A stretch of 64,000 nt of DNA from Phoebastria nigripes (taxonomy: Eukaryota; Chordata; Aves; Procellariiformes; Diomedeidae), in assembly GCA_035582835.1 (NCBI GenBank), contig JAYKAV010002541.1:497317-561316 (forward strand). The letters run 5' to 3'. Shown in pieces: positions 1 to 19,183 of this stretch (positions within the stretch are counted from its first letter, which is position 1; the number at the start of each line of letters is the position of its first letter). Both the position numbers and the translations under genes were made by a program. A model generated the notes under the pieces. That model was not told the origin of the DNA. It searched no databases and saw nothing but the letters and a program-made list of their open reading frames with translations.

Positions 1-1761
1 CACTTTGGTTAGATCTAGGAAACCCTCCAGTTTGACTGTAAGCTGAAATAAAAATCTTGTTTACCAGGGCGTAGTCACACTAGAGAATGCAGAAACTGCA
101 TTTCCTAATAGGTTAGGACTATAGCATTAACTGGGTTTTGCAGGGCTAACAAGTTTCAAATGGAATTGAGAGATGGGGAAAAAAACCTGCAGATTTATCA
201 ATAATTCACAATATGTGAAAAGAATACAACTAATGTAACAGTTTCTCAAGCTTACATTACTTTTTAGAGCAGAAGTAGCTTTAATGTATTTGTAGACTCT
301 TTTTATGTACCGTTTCTTAAATTTAACGTGTTACAGTCAAATAGATTATTTGTTCGCATGAGCGAGGTGGACACAGCGGTGGAAGTGAAAGGTACAAGTG
401 CAAGAGACTGGATTTGATGGTTATTTTTTCCCTGGGCCTCTGCTGCTAATCTTTTATGAGGGGTCAGGAAACAAATGTTTGAAATGTAATGTGTTCCTTA
501 CAGAAGAAGTTCCAACTGTTTCCATGAAATGTTACAGGAGATTCTCCCCAAAGATAAAATGCCATATAATCTTTTTTCCCTTCTTATATATGAAGCATAA
601 GCTCTTTTCTTTAATTTGGAACTGCTTTTATTAAGAAGCAAACCAACCTCAAACCAACCTATATTCTACTCACATTTCTTTTTTTCTTTTTATTTTTCAC
701 ACCTTCCTGTTACCATGCTGGTTTTGTTCTATTTTTGCTTCCTTAACTCCTAACCTGTTTTTAAGATCTTCCCCTGCTAATAAGATTGAATAATGCAGAT
801 CAGATTCACTATATTCATTCATCATTTTGAAACTGTTCAGCTCCTCTTGTAAGTTTCTTTCTAGTGAAAATAAGCTCATCTTCCTTAAGCTTATTGTTTT
901 AAGCTGCTTTTTCCAAGCACTACCTTCATGTGCACTTTTTCACCTTGGCTCTAGCCTCCTCCTGATGCTTTTTAATATCAGGGTTTCTTCTGTTTTTTTT
1001 TAATGTTCCGCTGCATGTGATGAATGTCTTCAGTGGCTTTTCCACAGCAATCCCAGTAGGGTTGTTTTCTGCTCAGTTGGACAGATGTTCAGTGTAGCTA
1101 TTAATTCCTTGCTTGAGTTGCTTTCTTTTGAATTAATGATATTCAATTTGTAGTGGATGGAGTTCATACCTGCAAGTCCAGTTGTNCTAACAATACAGCT
1201 TCTTTTGAATCAAGTTGTATGGTTTCCCATTATTTGCTGAGCTTCCCATTCTAGTTTAATGTGTAAATTTGGAAGTAGATTTTATATAATTATCTCCTCC
1301 GGATGAAATCTTTGTTTTTCACAGAATCGCCTCAGTGCACAATTGCTTTATAGCAATAAAAATGTGTACTTTATTTAGCCTTTATCTCCTGTTCTTTAAA
1401 AAAATGTTTATTTGCATCATGTTTTATTACCTTTCTGCTTCCACCAATAATCTCCGTGACCTTGAAATTTAAAACCTTGTCAGGTGATTGTAGATGTATT
1501 CATATATTGCAACCAAATGAATAGTTGTATGTGTCCTCACAATGTTAATTATTTCCAAAAATAGTATAGTTGAGCATGACTTAGCATAGCTGACCCACTG
1601 GTTTGATACACATGCAAGTGCACACATGGATATAGACACACAGTAATAGCACACACCATAATAATGTCAATGTGAAACACACTTAACATTTATTATTAAG
1701 CTTATAGAATATTCATTTCTGGGTTTGTAGTGAAAATAATAAATTGCACATGAATTTGATG
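1..1761 (+). other. TNKS intron (5' part), no exon seen
   Basis: AT-rich sequence upstream of the CR1 element. I looked for the exon encoding the first half of the TNKS SAM domain and did not find it, so the window opens inside the intron preceding the exon at 4835. The short open frames here have no recognisable protein similarity. One ambiguous base lies at 1186. Confidence 0.7.
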
Positions 1762-4476
1762 GAGGGATACAGGCTCTTTAGGAAGGACAGTCGGGAGACG
1801 AGGAGGGGATGTCACCCTCTATGTCAATGACCAGCTGGAGTGCATGGAGCTCCACCTGGGGATGGATGAGGAGCTGACCTAGAGCTTATAGGTCAGGATT
1901 AAAGGGAAGGCGGGGACAGGTGACATTACGGTGGGGGTCTGCTACAGGCCACCCGACCAGGAAGACCGAGCGGATGAGGCCCTCTATAGACAGATAGGAG
2001 CAGCCTCACGTTCACAAGCCCTGGTCCTCATGGGGGACTTCAACCACCCTGACATCTGTTGCAGGGACAACGCGGCAGGGCATAAGCAATCTGCGAGGTT
2101 CCTGGAATGTGTCGATGGTAACTTCCTTCCCCAAGTGGTAGAGGAGCCAACGAGGAGAGGTGCTATGCTGGACCTTGTTCTCACCAACAAGGAGGGGCTG
2201 GTGGAGANTGTGAAGCTCAAGGACAGCCTTGGCTGCAGTGACCATGAAATGGTGGAGTTCAAGATCCTTAGGGCACCAAGGAGGGCACGCAGTAAGCTCA
2301 CTACCCTGGACTTCAGGAGAGCAGACTTTGGCCTCTTCAGGGATCTGCTTGGTAGAGTGCCATGGGACAAAGCCCTGGAGGGAAGAGGGGCCCAAGAAAG
2401 CTGGTTAATATTCAAGGATCACCTCCTCCAAGCTCAGGAGCGATGCGTCCCAACAAAGAGGAAGTCGGGCAAAAACGCCAGGAGGCCTGTGTGGATGAAC
2501 AAGGAGCTCCTGGACACACTCAAACACAAAAAGGAAGCCTACAGAGGGTGAAAGCAAGGACAGGTANCCTGGGAGGAATACAGAGAAATTGTCCGAGCAG
2601 CCAGGGATCAGGTTAGGAAGGCTAAAGCCCTCATAGTATTAAATCTGGCCAGGGACGTCAGGGGCAACAAGAAAAGCTTCTACAGGTATGTTGGGGATAA
2701 AAGGAAGGCTAGGGAAAATGCGGGCCCTCTCCGGAACGAAACAGGAGACCTGGTTACCCGGGATACAGAGAAGGTGGAGGTACTCAATGACTTTTTTGCC
2801 TCGGTCTTCACCGGCAAGTGCTTGAGCCTCACTGCCCAAGCTGCAGAAAGCAAAGGCAGGGACTGGGAGAATGAAGAGCCACCCTCTGTAGGAGAAGGTC
2901 AGGTTCGAGACCATCTAAGGAGCCTGAAGGTGCAGAAGTCCATGGGACCCGATGAGATCCGTCCGTGGGTCCTGAAGGAACTGGCGGATGAAGTTGCTAA
3001 GCCACTATCCATCGTATTTGAGAAGTCGTGGCAGTCCAGTGAAGTTCCCACTGACTGGAAAAGGGGAAACGTAACCCCCATTTTTAAAAAGGGAAAAAAG
3101 GAAGACCCAGGGAACTACAGGCCAGTCAGTCTCACCTCTGTGCCTGGGAAGATCATGGAACAGATCCTCCTGGAAGCTATGCTAAGGCACATGGAGGACA
3201 GGGAGGTGATTTGAGACAGCCAGCATGGCTTCACCAAGGGCTAGTCCTGCCTGACCAGCCTAGTGGCCTTCTACAATGGAGTGAGTACATCAGTGGACNT
3301 GGGAAGAGCTACAGATGTCGTCTATCTGGACCTCTGTAAGGCCTTTGACANGGTCCCCCACAACATCCTGCTCTCTAAACTGGAGAGTTATGGATTTGAT
3401 GGGTAGACTGTCTGGCAGATGAGGAATTGGTTGGATGGTTGCATCCAGAGGGTAGTGGTCAATGGCTCAATGTCCAGGTGGAAGTCGGTGATGAGTGGCA
3501 TCCTGCAGGGGTCCATATTGGGACCGGTACTGTTTAATATCTTCATCAATGACATAGTGGGATCGAGTGCACCCTCAGCAAGTTTGCAGATGACACCAAG
3601 CTGAGTGGTGCGGTCAACATGCCTGAGGGATGGGATGCCATCCAGAGGGACCTGGACAAGCTGGAGAAGTGGGCCCATGTGAACCTCATGAGGTTCAACA
3701 AGGCCAAGTGCAAGGTCCTGCCCCTGAGTCGGGGCAACCCCCGGTATCAATACNGGCTGGGGGATGAAGGGATTGAGAGCAGCCCTGCCAAGAAGGACTT
3801 GGGGGTACTGGTGGATGAAAAGCTGGACATGAGCTGGCAATGTGCGCTCACAGCCCAGAAGGCCAACCGTACCCTGGGCTGCATCAAAAGCAGCGTGGCC
3901 AGCAGGTCAAGGGAGGTGATTCTGCCCCCTCTACTCTGCTCTGGTGAGACCCCACCTGCAGTACCGCATCCAGCTCTGGAGTCCTCAGCACAAGAAAGAC
4001 ATGGACCTGTTGGAGCGGGTCCAAAGGAGGGCCACGAAAATGATCAGGGGGATGGAACGCCTCTCCTGTGAAGAAAGGCTGAGAGAGTTGGGGTTGTTCA
4101 GCCTGGAGAAGAGAGGGCTTTGGGGAGACCTTATTGCAGCCTATCAGTACTTAAAGGGGGCTTATAAGAAAGATGGCGGCAAACTTTTTAGCAGGGCCTG
4201 TTGCAACAGGACAAGGGGGAATGGCTTTAAACTAGAAGAGGGTAGATTTAGACTAGATATAAGGAAGACACTTTTTACACTGAGGGTGGTGAAACACTGG
4301 AACAGGTTGCCCAGAGAGGTGGTAGATGCCCCATCCCTGGAGACATTCAAGGTCAGGTTGGATGGGGCTCTGAGCAACCTGATCTAGTTGAAGATGTCCC
4401 TGCCCATGGCAGGGGGGTTGGGCTAGATGACCTTTAAAAGGTCCCTTCCAACCCAAACTATTCTATGATTCTATGA
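1762..4476 (+). mobile_element. CR1 LINE, 5'-truncated, dead copy with EN and RT domains
   Basis: A non-LTR retrotransposon of the CR1 family lying sense to TNKS in its intron. The ORF2 reading frame covers most of the endonuclease (GDFN motif at 2033-2044, SDH motif at 2237-2245) and the whole reverse transcriptase (motif A LDLCKAFD at about 3326-3349, motif C FADD at 3583-3594). It ends at a TAG at 4385-4387, followed by a short 3'UTR and two ATTCTATG octamers at 4460-4475, the usual CR1 3' end. The 5' end is truncated, since a full-length element would be roughly 4.5 kb. In-frame stops at 1880, 1889, 2549, 3212, 3242 and 3404, an apparent 4-bp loss near 3555 and an extra C near 3925 make it inactive. 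No target-site duplication is evident, as is usual for CR1. Confidence 0.95.
1931..4387 (+). pseudogene. Broken CR1 ORF2 (endonuclease-reverse transcriptase)
   Basis: This is the readable part of the CR1 ORF2 inside the element at 1762-4476. Three blocks share one frame: the endonuclease (1931-2551), the linker and RT start (2774-3214), and the palm start (3419-3550). The palm with FADD continues in another frame (to about 3925), and the thumb and C-terminus return to the first frame (about 3944-4387). Breaks are nonsense changes plus two small frameshifts. Several stops look like single transitions (TGG to TGA at 2549, TGG to TAG at 3404, probably CGA to TGA at 3212), which fits neutral decay of a formerly intact copy. 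In its intact form the enzyme nicks DNA and copies the element RNA at the nick. It cannot do so here. Confidence 0.9.
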
Positions 4477-4834
4477 ATGTGAAACCTTGAATGCTTCAAA
4501 AATATTCCCAGATTTGTCCCAGCATTTCCATACATCGTCCTTCTACATAAGTAAAAATGTTTTTGAGAACCTCGTGTGAGAACCAGCTCTTGTTAATTGC
4601 TGTAAGAGAAGTAAAAGTTTTGCACAGCTTCAGGCTGTAGCAGCTGGGTATGGTNGTGTGATAGGGAGAGGCTTGCCAGAAGGTGGCAGCAATTAGAAGT
4701 GCAGCAAAACATAAAATATATATACTCTTTTGGTTGCACCATGAATACATCCCATTTTCTGAACTGATGGGTCTTCAGCCTTGGGAATTGGGCCAGGTTT
4801 GGCAAGTGATTTTTGTCATCTTTCACCTTTCCAG
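4477..4834 (+). other. TNKS intron segment between CR1 and the SAM exon
   Basis: Unique intronic sequence of about 360 bp with one N at 4655. It ends in a pyrimidine-rich tract and the acceptor AG at 4833-4834. I see no gene or repeat in it. Confidence 0.6.
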
Positions 4835-12352
<7,518 letters not shown>

Positions 12353-15300
12353 TAGCTACAGAGCAGTGAAGAAGGATGTGACTTCAATCTTGGACTGGAT
12401 GGATACGTGTTTCAGAAAATCAGTATCATATAAAATTCTTAACAACCTGGAAATAAGCTGTATGTCTTTTATAAAACATTGCTGTCTTGATGAATACAAT
12501 ATGAGTAACTCCTGCATACTCAACTGCTACTGTTCCTTTTGAGGAAAGTTTACAAGGGACTGCCTTTTAATAACATATCTCAGGCTCCTAGTCTCTGCAG
12601 TTACCATGTGTAAAATAATGTTGTTTTGATCTAGACTTTGGGAACATTATTGTGCAAACGGAAATCTTTATCAGTGCCATCTCACATGTTAAACTTTCAG
12701 ACACTACTATTCTAGTTACCTTATTTGCAGATAAATTGCATTAAGCCCATAATTTTCTTTTCAGCATACACCATTCATTTTATGTTTTCAAGAGATCCTA
12801 GTCAACTATTTATTTTCTTTTTGTATTCTGAAGTTGAGCCGGAACCTTCTTAAAGATATTTTGCACAAAGTCGAGTTGACTAAAATCATTAACAATGCAA
12901 TATGAATTTGATCTGAGAAGGGGCTAGGTCCAGTTNTTCAATATAGGGTTTTTTTGCACACCTCTGAGCAAATGATAATATGAGTGAGTGTAACTTTNGA
13001 GTGGAAACAAATTGTGTCAGTTCGCTGCTTTGTCTGTGTGAGTTTTCTGGGGGAAGCCCTAGGAAGTGTTCACAAGGGTAAAACCAGCTCTTGTGCTTGG
13101 AAGAACTTCATAAAGCAGGTCAATGCCCTCTGCTGGCATCTCTAAAAGAACATTTTATAAGGCTCCTATTAAGTACATGCAGTTTGTGAAATGTTCTCCA
13201 GTTACAGTGGCATATGGTTTTGCTGGGAGATAGCAGGGGAAAAGTCAGAAGATTGCATACACGAGGGCATATCTGGTTCGTGTCCCTCTGCAATACGAGA
13301 CCCAGTAAATGGGTTGCAAACTGGTGAGGGAGAGTGTATTATAGCAGTTTCATGTCACATCTTTGTGTGTGACATCACAGTTGAAGAGCTTAAGGGATTT
13401 ACAAAAATAATAATTTTTTTAAATATCGATTTTACATTTTTATGGGAACGAACTTTTAAAACATCAGTTGGCAAGTGGATTTGTTTGCAGGTATACCAGA
13501 GAACAAAGCTAGGATTTATTCACTCTAATCCCCTTCCCGGCAAGTTCCCAGGTTTATTTCACTGGGTCGGAGAAAGTTATTTTTAAGTGTTGCATAGCAC
13601 AGCATCAAACAATTTCAGAAGTCCCCCTCATGGAGGATATGCATTTAACAGAAGTAGAAACCAGTTTCTTTTTTGTGTTGTTTTTACAGCTTCAGAGAAG
13701 GTTGAAAATCGAGCCGTATTAATTTTTTTCTTAACAACCAATACCAAGAGTTGTGCTTCAGTGTTAAGCATGTAACGACTGGAGGAAAAAAAATGTTCCT
13801 TTGAACACAACACGCTGTACACTTCCCTGTCAACCAGCACTGTTTAGTATCTGACAATGCAGTTCATGCATTCAGGTTTTATCCCCCTTAAGGCAAGGAA
13901 ATGACAGAATAGTGTGCTTTTAGTTGCTCCCCACAAGTGGGATTTTGCTGACATGTTTGGATAAAACAAACTTAAACCTGAAGAGCTTTTCACTTTCAGC
14001 GTTAAGACACAAAATTTTCTTTTTTAACATTAAGACATTAATGTTGAAGCAAGTTATCGTCACAGAGGAATTTCACCCACTGTAAAATCAGTCATTTGAT
14101 GCAATCTGGCTACCTGCATATCATCTGTTTGTAATATCTCTAAAGAAAACCTTAGAAATAGCAATACTCCAACAGATCATGAACTTTGGGTTTTATTTTT
14201 CTTGAGCTGGCAGTGGATATATGGCTCTCGCTTCATTTTGTGACCTGATTAAATATGTAGCTTCGAAGTCCAAGCTAGGCTCTAGCCTAGTTGTCCTTTT
14301 AATCAAATTTCATTGATAAAATTGGGTGCTTGTATTTTGGCTACTTGTTTAATAGTGTTAGGATTGCAAAGATCACCACTAGGCTTTGAAGCTTTGTATT
14401 CATCATTTAAGTTTGGGGTTTGTTTTTAACTTAGTTAATAATGGAGTGGGGGGAATGTGCCTGTCTACGCTAGGGTTTCAAATAGCAGTGAGAGTGAGTG
14501 TTGCTCAACATCCCCAGTTAGACATAGTTTTAAATGGTAAAACAGTTGTGCTGCTTAGGTAAGCAAAATGGTTAATGTGGGTGTGGAAGTTAAAAGCTTT
14601 ACATCTTTCAAAAACAAGAACAAACCTAAAAACAAAAACCCCACCAAGCCCGCACCAGATTCTGTTCTTGCTTGTTCTTTCCTGTGTGCTGATTGAACTA
14701 ATGGCTAGTCTGGATTTCTTCTGCAGCCTTGAACTTCTAGAGGATAAAAATACTGTCCAGTATCTTTGAACTGCCAGTGTTAATGTATCTGATGTTCTGT
14801 GCAGAGTAAAGGTGCTGTGTGAGGAAATCATTTTGCAGTGGTTTTTGTCTCATAACGACGTGATCTCATATCCGTTTGTGGCCAGACACAGAGGAGTACC
14901 CAGGCCTGATGATGCATCTGTGTGTCATAGAAACCTGCGCAGGAGTAGTGTCTTCCTCTCCTGGCGTATGTTGTTGTAGCTCCTCTTACAGTTTAAAACA
15001 AAGTGAGGATCTGCCCATCAATATCAATGTTACCCATGGAAAAGCTGGTCGTGGTTTTGGTGGTAGAGCTGCAGTTGGCAGTTTGTTAACAGTACAGATG
15101 CTGCTGCTTTAGCTGAGGGAGTTAACTTGATGCCTCCTAATTCTAGAGAATGGGACCTTAAAAATAGCACGCCCCCATAACCAGGCAGAAGCTGCCTCCT
15201 GAGAAATGAAGAAGTTTTTCGACTTCCTGAGAAGGGCAGTCCCCTGATAATGGGGTGCTCATTTGCAGCATTGGGTCACCAATGGAGGCATGGTAAGAGC

Positions 15301-17249
15301 TGAGGATGCAAGAACACGCTGGACTAAGCCACCTCATAGGATTGGGAGCCTGGGCATCTCTCACTGGCTCCAGAAAGAGCTATTCCCACGGGGACAGAAC
15401 GTGGTGTCTGCTGGGGAAAGGGACAGTTGTCTCTCAGGCCTGTTGATTTTTGTCCGTGTCCCTGTGAGGCAGCATTTTGAAACGTCTGTGCAGTTTGCGA
15501 CAGGACCTTAATAGGCAAAACAGAAAGCAACTTCACCACGTAGCAAAGAAGGGAGGGTTCTGCTCTCCATTGCTGAAATTGTTTCCATGAGACAGATGAA
15601 TTAGGTACCTGGTGCAGAGTGACATTGCAGTCTGAATGCTGTCAACAAAACTTCTGTTAGGATTAAAAGCAGAGAGTACTGTACCTTAATAAGGTGTATC
15701 TTATTTTTTCATCCTTATTTTTATCTGCCAGTCTATTTTGATCCCAGCTCCACGGAGACTGTTACAAACCTCTTGTACTAGTTCCACTGTTTTGCAGTCA
15801 CTATTGGTCTGTAGTCCGAGGAATGAGCAATGTGTTTTCTAACCTCTGTTTTGAATGTTTGCATGTGATGCAATTGAATCCCACTGCATTATGCAGCAGG
15901 AATTTATTTTGCCTGCAAACTTCTATACTTTGCTTGTTGATAACAGAATGCCCCAAAACAAAATTCTACACCGAAGCAAAAAGAAAGCCCCATGAAATGT
16001 TCTGTACTGCTGGCTTTGGTGGGCAGCACACACAGAAAAGGCATGTGGTATATGGGACGGAGTAGCTTCTGGAGAAGGGCACTTCCTTGGCGCTGGAAAC
16101 CAGCTGATCCTACTGTTTGTTGTAGGTTAGAGGAGATGTCTGCTCCCCGTGAATGCGTGAAGTACTGAGGAATGCTAACATGTTGTGCCACTATGTAGCC
16201 TGTGGGAACTACTTGAGAAGATTTGCCACTGTCTTAAAAAAGACTCCTGCATCCCTGCAGTGAAGTTGGAGCTCCTGCACAGTACATGCACTACCTAGAA
16301 TTTCCATATAGGACTGTTAACAGAAATTACCCAGAGCATTTTTTTCAAAAGATGGGTAAAAGGAAGGGTCCAACCACAAAACAGATTAATCTGAACATTG
16401 CTAATCATTCTCAGAAGCTGAAGGTCAGGTAATGGCGTGGGATTTCTCCCTTTCCATGCTGCTTTGCCACAGAAAATCTAGCTCAGAAATCTAGAAGGAG
16501 ATGCATGTAATGCATGCTTCAGTCATTTTAAGCTATGCTGCAGCCCTGCTGGGGAAGACATGGGAAAGTACAGATTCAATTCTAGCCTCAGGTAGTGAGT
16601 GGCTTGTGAACCTCCATAGCCCTGAATCCATTGANGATCAGAGGTGGTGGCTTTGGGACAGTCCAGAGCATGCTCTCCTGATCTTTCAGAGAGCGGCAGG
16701 ACACGTGCGCAGAGATGGAGTGGCAGTGTTCCCACCTCTCTGAACACATAGATGTGAAACCTGGAGGATCAGGGGACAGCATATGTGTGTTAAAACTTCT
16801 GAAGCAAGGTGAATGAGCCCATCAATCAGTAGGGAACGTGAGAAACAGATGCATTTCCCATTACACTAACACATATGCCTGTCAGGTGGTATTATCTGAC
16901 TGGTTTTGATATATCTGTATCTTACTGAACCTGTTGGTGGCAAGTTTTAGTGTTGGTTCCGTTAATTACTAATGTAGATGATTAGAGTCTCTGTATTACA
17001 AGGCAATTTTGACACTTTCTTTTTAACATCTGCAGAACTTGCTTCAGCTTTGGAAATTGAAATGGGGATTTTTCTGTGCTGCAGTCCTGTGAGCTTGTGC
17101 ATCTTCATGCCTAATTGCTTTCTCTGCCAACCAAGATGGCAGTGTACCTGGGGGTCGAGTTTTTAGACCTTTTTTTGTATGACTTGTTTTCATAACTAGC
17201 CCTGTATGTTTCCTCTCTTGGCTGCCAATTACCTGGAGCTGGGATATCA

Positions 17250-17259
17250 TTTATTTATT
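17250..17259 (-). terminator. Candidate DUSP4 poly(A) hexamers (two overlapping AATAAA)
   Basis: On the - strand, AATAAA occurs at 17254-17259 and 17250-17255. I saw no canonical - strand hexamer between here and the DUSP4 stop at 18798. If used, the DUSP4 3'UTR would be about 1.5 kb and would overlap the last 350 bp of the TNKS 3'UTR. No obvious GT-rich element lies beyond it, so confidence is limited. Confidence 0.35.
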
Positions 17260-17415
17260 TCCTCCTTTACCCTCTCTCTCAAAGAAGACAATGGGCAGGT
17301 TCTCAGCCTACCTACATGGTGGACTTTAGGTAACATCTCTGTAACAACCGAGTTTGATCTATAAATGTGCTTGGCTAAATGTCTGATCTGCAATACTTGT
17401 AATAGTTTAAAATTC

Positions 17416-17421
17416 AATAAA
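17416..17421 (+). terminator. Upstream AATAAA poly(A) hexamer, TNKS
   Basis: Canonical hexamer in the distal 3'UTR, 157 bp before the stronger candidate at 17573. It could serve as an alternative cleavage site. Confidence 0.4.
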
Positions 17422-17572
17422 TACATTTTTAACAGTTGCTCTGTGAAAGCTGAGTGTTTGCACAACCTGCTGTTCTGTCTTGGTCTTAGGACAAACCTGC
17501 TCCAGCCACAACTGTTGAAAACAGTTTTATTTTTATCTTCTCCAAACAATTTGTTTTCTCCCTCCCTCAGGC

Positions 17573-17605
17573 AATAAATAAAAAGTTAATTTCTAAAAAA
17601 AAAAA
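17573..17605 (+). terminator. Candidate main TNKS poly(A) site
   Basis: AATAAA at 17573-17578, overlapping a second AATAAA at 17577-17582. An A17-18 run begins at 17595, where cleavage would be expected. A GT-rich stretch (17653-17664) and a G7 tract (17672-17678) lie just downstream and would act as downstream elements. Confidence 0.6.
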
Positions 17606-18464
17606 AAAAAAGGAACAAAACCATACATATGTACATCAGCCACACAGGCATCTTGTGTGTTGGATTGGACTGGGGGGGAAGGAGAGAGGTGGGGTGGGAA
17701 ATAAGGCTCCAGGTGGGTTGAAGATGAGGCATTTCTCGGCTTTGACCAAAAGCTGCAGCAGTGTTGCACAGGTAAGTGAGACCCAGCTCAGGTGGAGAAG
17801 GGCCAGTCACGAGGTGGGGGAAGTTTGAAAATGCTGGCTGGCTGGCATCTCTGGGCCAGCCTCTCCGCCAGCCAGCTGCTTGTCTCTTCCATTACAGTCC
17901 ACCCATGTCCCATTCTGCTCCTTCTGGAGGAAGGGCAGCAGTGGGATGGGTGGAGAAGAAACCGAACAGAGTAATCAAAAGCAGCCCAGACTGCTGCCCC
18001 CACCCCTTCTTTCTCCTCTTTAAGCCACAGGAGATCAGACCTAAGTTTTGCAGGAACCGGAGATCCACAGAGGCAAGAAAAGAGGCATTTAGGCTGGCAT
18101 CTCCCCCTCCAAACCACCTCCCAGCCACAGAGATTGCTCTCCCCCACAAGAATGGGCTCAGTTGGTGACTCNGCAGGTGCCTGCCAGCCCCTGCGTCGCC
18201 TCCCCAGGCGCTGGCAGGGGTGAGGTTGACTGCAGGCAGCCCTGTGCCACCACTCCTGCTTGCCCCAAGGCCCTGCCTGCAGCTCTGCTCATCACCCAGT
18301 GCAGCTGGCTCAGGTAAGCAGCACCCACCACACACACCCATGTCTCTTTGTGCAAGGGGGAAGACTGCTGCACAATAAAAAGAGGGTATGCTCCCTTTTC
18401 AACCCAGATGAGCTAGGGGCAGAAATACAGGGAGAAGGGGAGGTGTATCTTAAAAAAAAAAAAA

Positions 18465-18495
<31 letters not shown>

Positions 18496-18797
18496 ATAAG
18501 ATAGGGATGGAAAGAGGTGAAGACCAGGCACTTGAAGAAACCCAGTATACTATTTTTTCCTCCCCCAAAGAGCCTGGACAATGTCAGGGTTTGTGGCTTT
18601 TACAACTTCCGTGCTTTCAATACATAAAATTAAAAAGCAAAAAAACCAAGATGAGGTAAGAAATTTCTCTACGAAAAAGACGTTGAGTCCAGGGTGAACG
18701 GCAGTGTCCGGCACTATTGCTTAACATCACAGGGCTCCATGCCCACCTGCCCCCTCCACACCTGGCACTATCTGCCTGGCTGGCCTCAGCCCCTGAG
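17606..18797 (-). other. DUSP4 3'UTR / intergenic gap between convergent genes
   Basis: 1.2 kb between the TNKS poly(A) candidate and the DUSP4 stop. It holds an A22-(GA)11 microsatellite and a + strand AATAAA at 18374-18379. Open frames on both strands here lack any domain. It probably belongs mostly to the DUSP4 3'UTR. Confidence 0.55.
18452..18495. repeat. A22-(GA)11 compound microsatellite
   Basis: A run of 22 A followed immediately by about 11 GA units. On the DUSP4 sense strand this is (TC)n-T22, inside the likely 3'UTR. Confidence 0.95.
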
Positions 18798-19183
18798 CTA
18801 ACAGCTGGGCGAGGTGGTGATGGGGCTGTGCAGGTATGGGAGGCTGCTGGGGGTGGCATGGACACCGACAGAGACTGGGAAGCTGAAGACAAACTGGGAG
18901 GTAGGGGTGGAGGCGGCCTTGCCCCGCTCCCGCAGTGTCCCCGAGGGGCTGACGGCTTCCACTGCACATGAGGTGGCCAACACCTGTGACTCAAACTGCA
19001 GCAGCTGCCCCATGAAGCTGAAGTTAGGGGAGATAATGCTCCGGCGCTGCTTGACGAACTCAAAGGCCTCCTCCAGCTTGACACGCTTCTTCATCATCAG
19101 GTAAGCCAAGCAGATGGTGGCTGAGCGGGAGATACCAGCCTGGCAGTGGACTAGGACCCGGCCGCAACACTCCTTCACCGAGT
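18798..19183 (-). CDS. DUSP4: DUSP4 exon 4 (active-site loop and C-terminus)
   Basis: 386 coding bp, acceptor CTCCAG, stop TAG at 18800-18798. It encodes [20 protein letters not shown] with the catalytic cysteine, then [20 protein letters not shown] and the conserved tail ending TTSPSC. Compared with human it has cysteine in KECCGR. Confidence 0.97.

Larger units (their letters stand above)
12353..17605 (+). other. TNKS 3' untranslated region (inferred)
   Basis: About 5.2 kb after the stop with no coding exon and no recognised repeat, running to AATAAA at 17573 followed by an A-run. The length matches the long 3'UTR of mammalian TNKS mRNA (about 5 kb, from memory). It is moderately AT-rich and holds overlapping AUUUA units at 17249-17260. 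Apparent open frames up to 131 codons (for example 13191-13586) have no family resemblance. Extent is inferred from signals and not observed in a transcript. Confidence 0.65.

Noticed and set aside
398..634. Possible missing upstream TNKS exon
   Set aside because: The translation does not resemble the SAM N-terminal half or the preceding linker, and no matching splice sites are seen.
13191..13586. 131-codon frame in the TNKS 3'UTR
   Set aside because: Inside the untranslated region, no domain, and expected by chance at this length.
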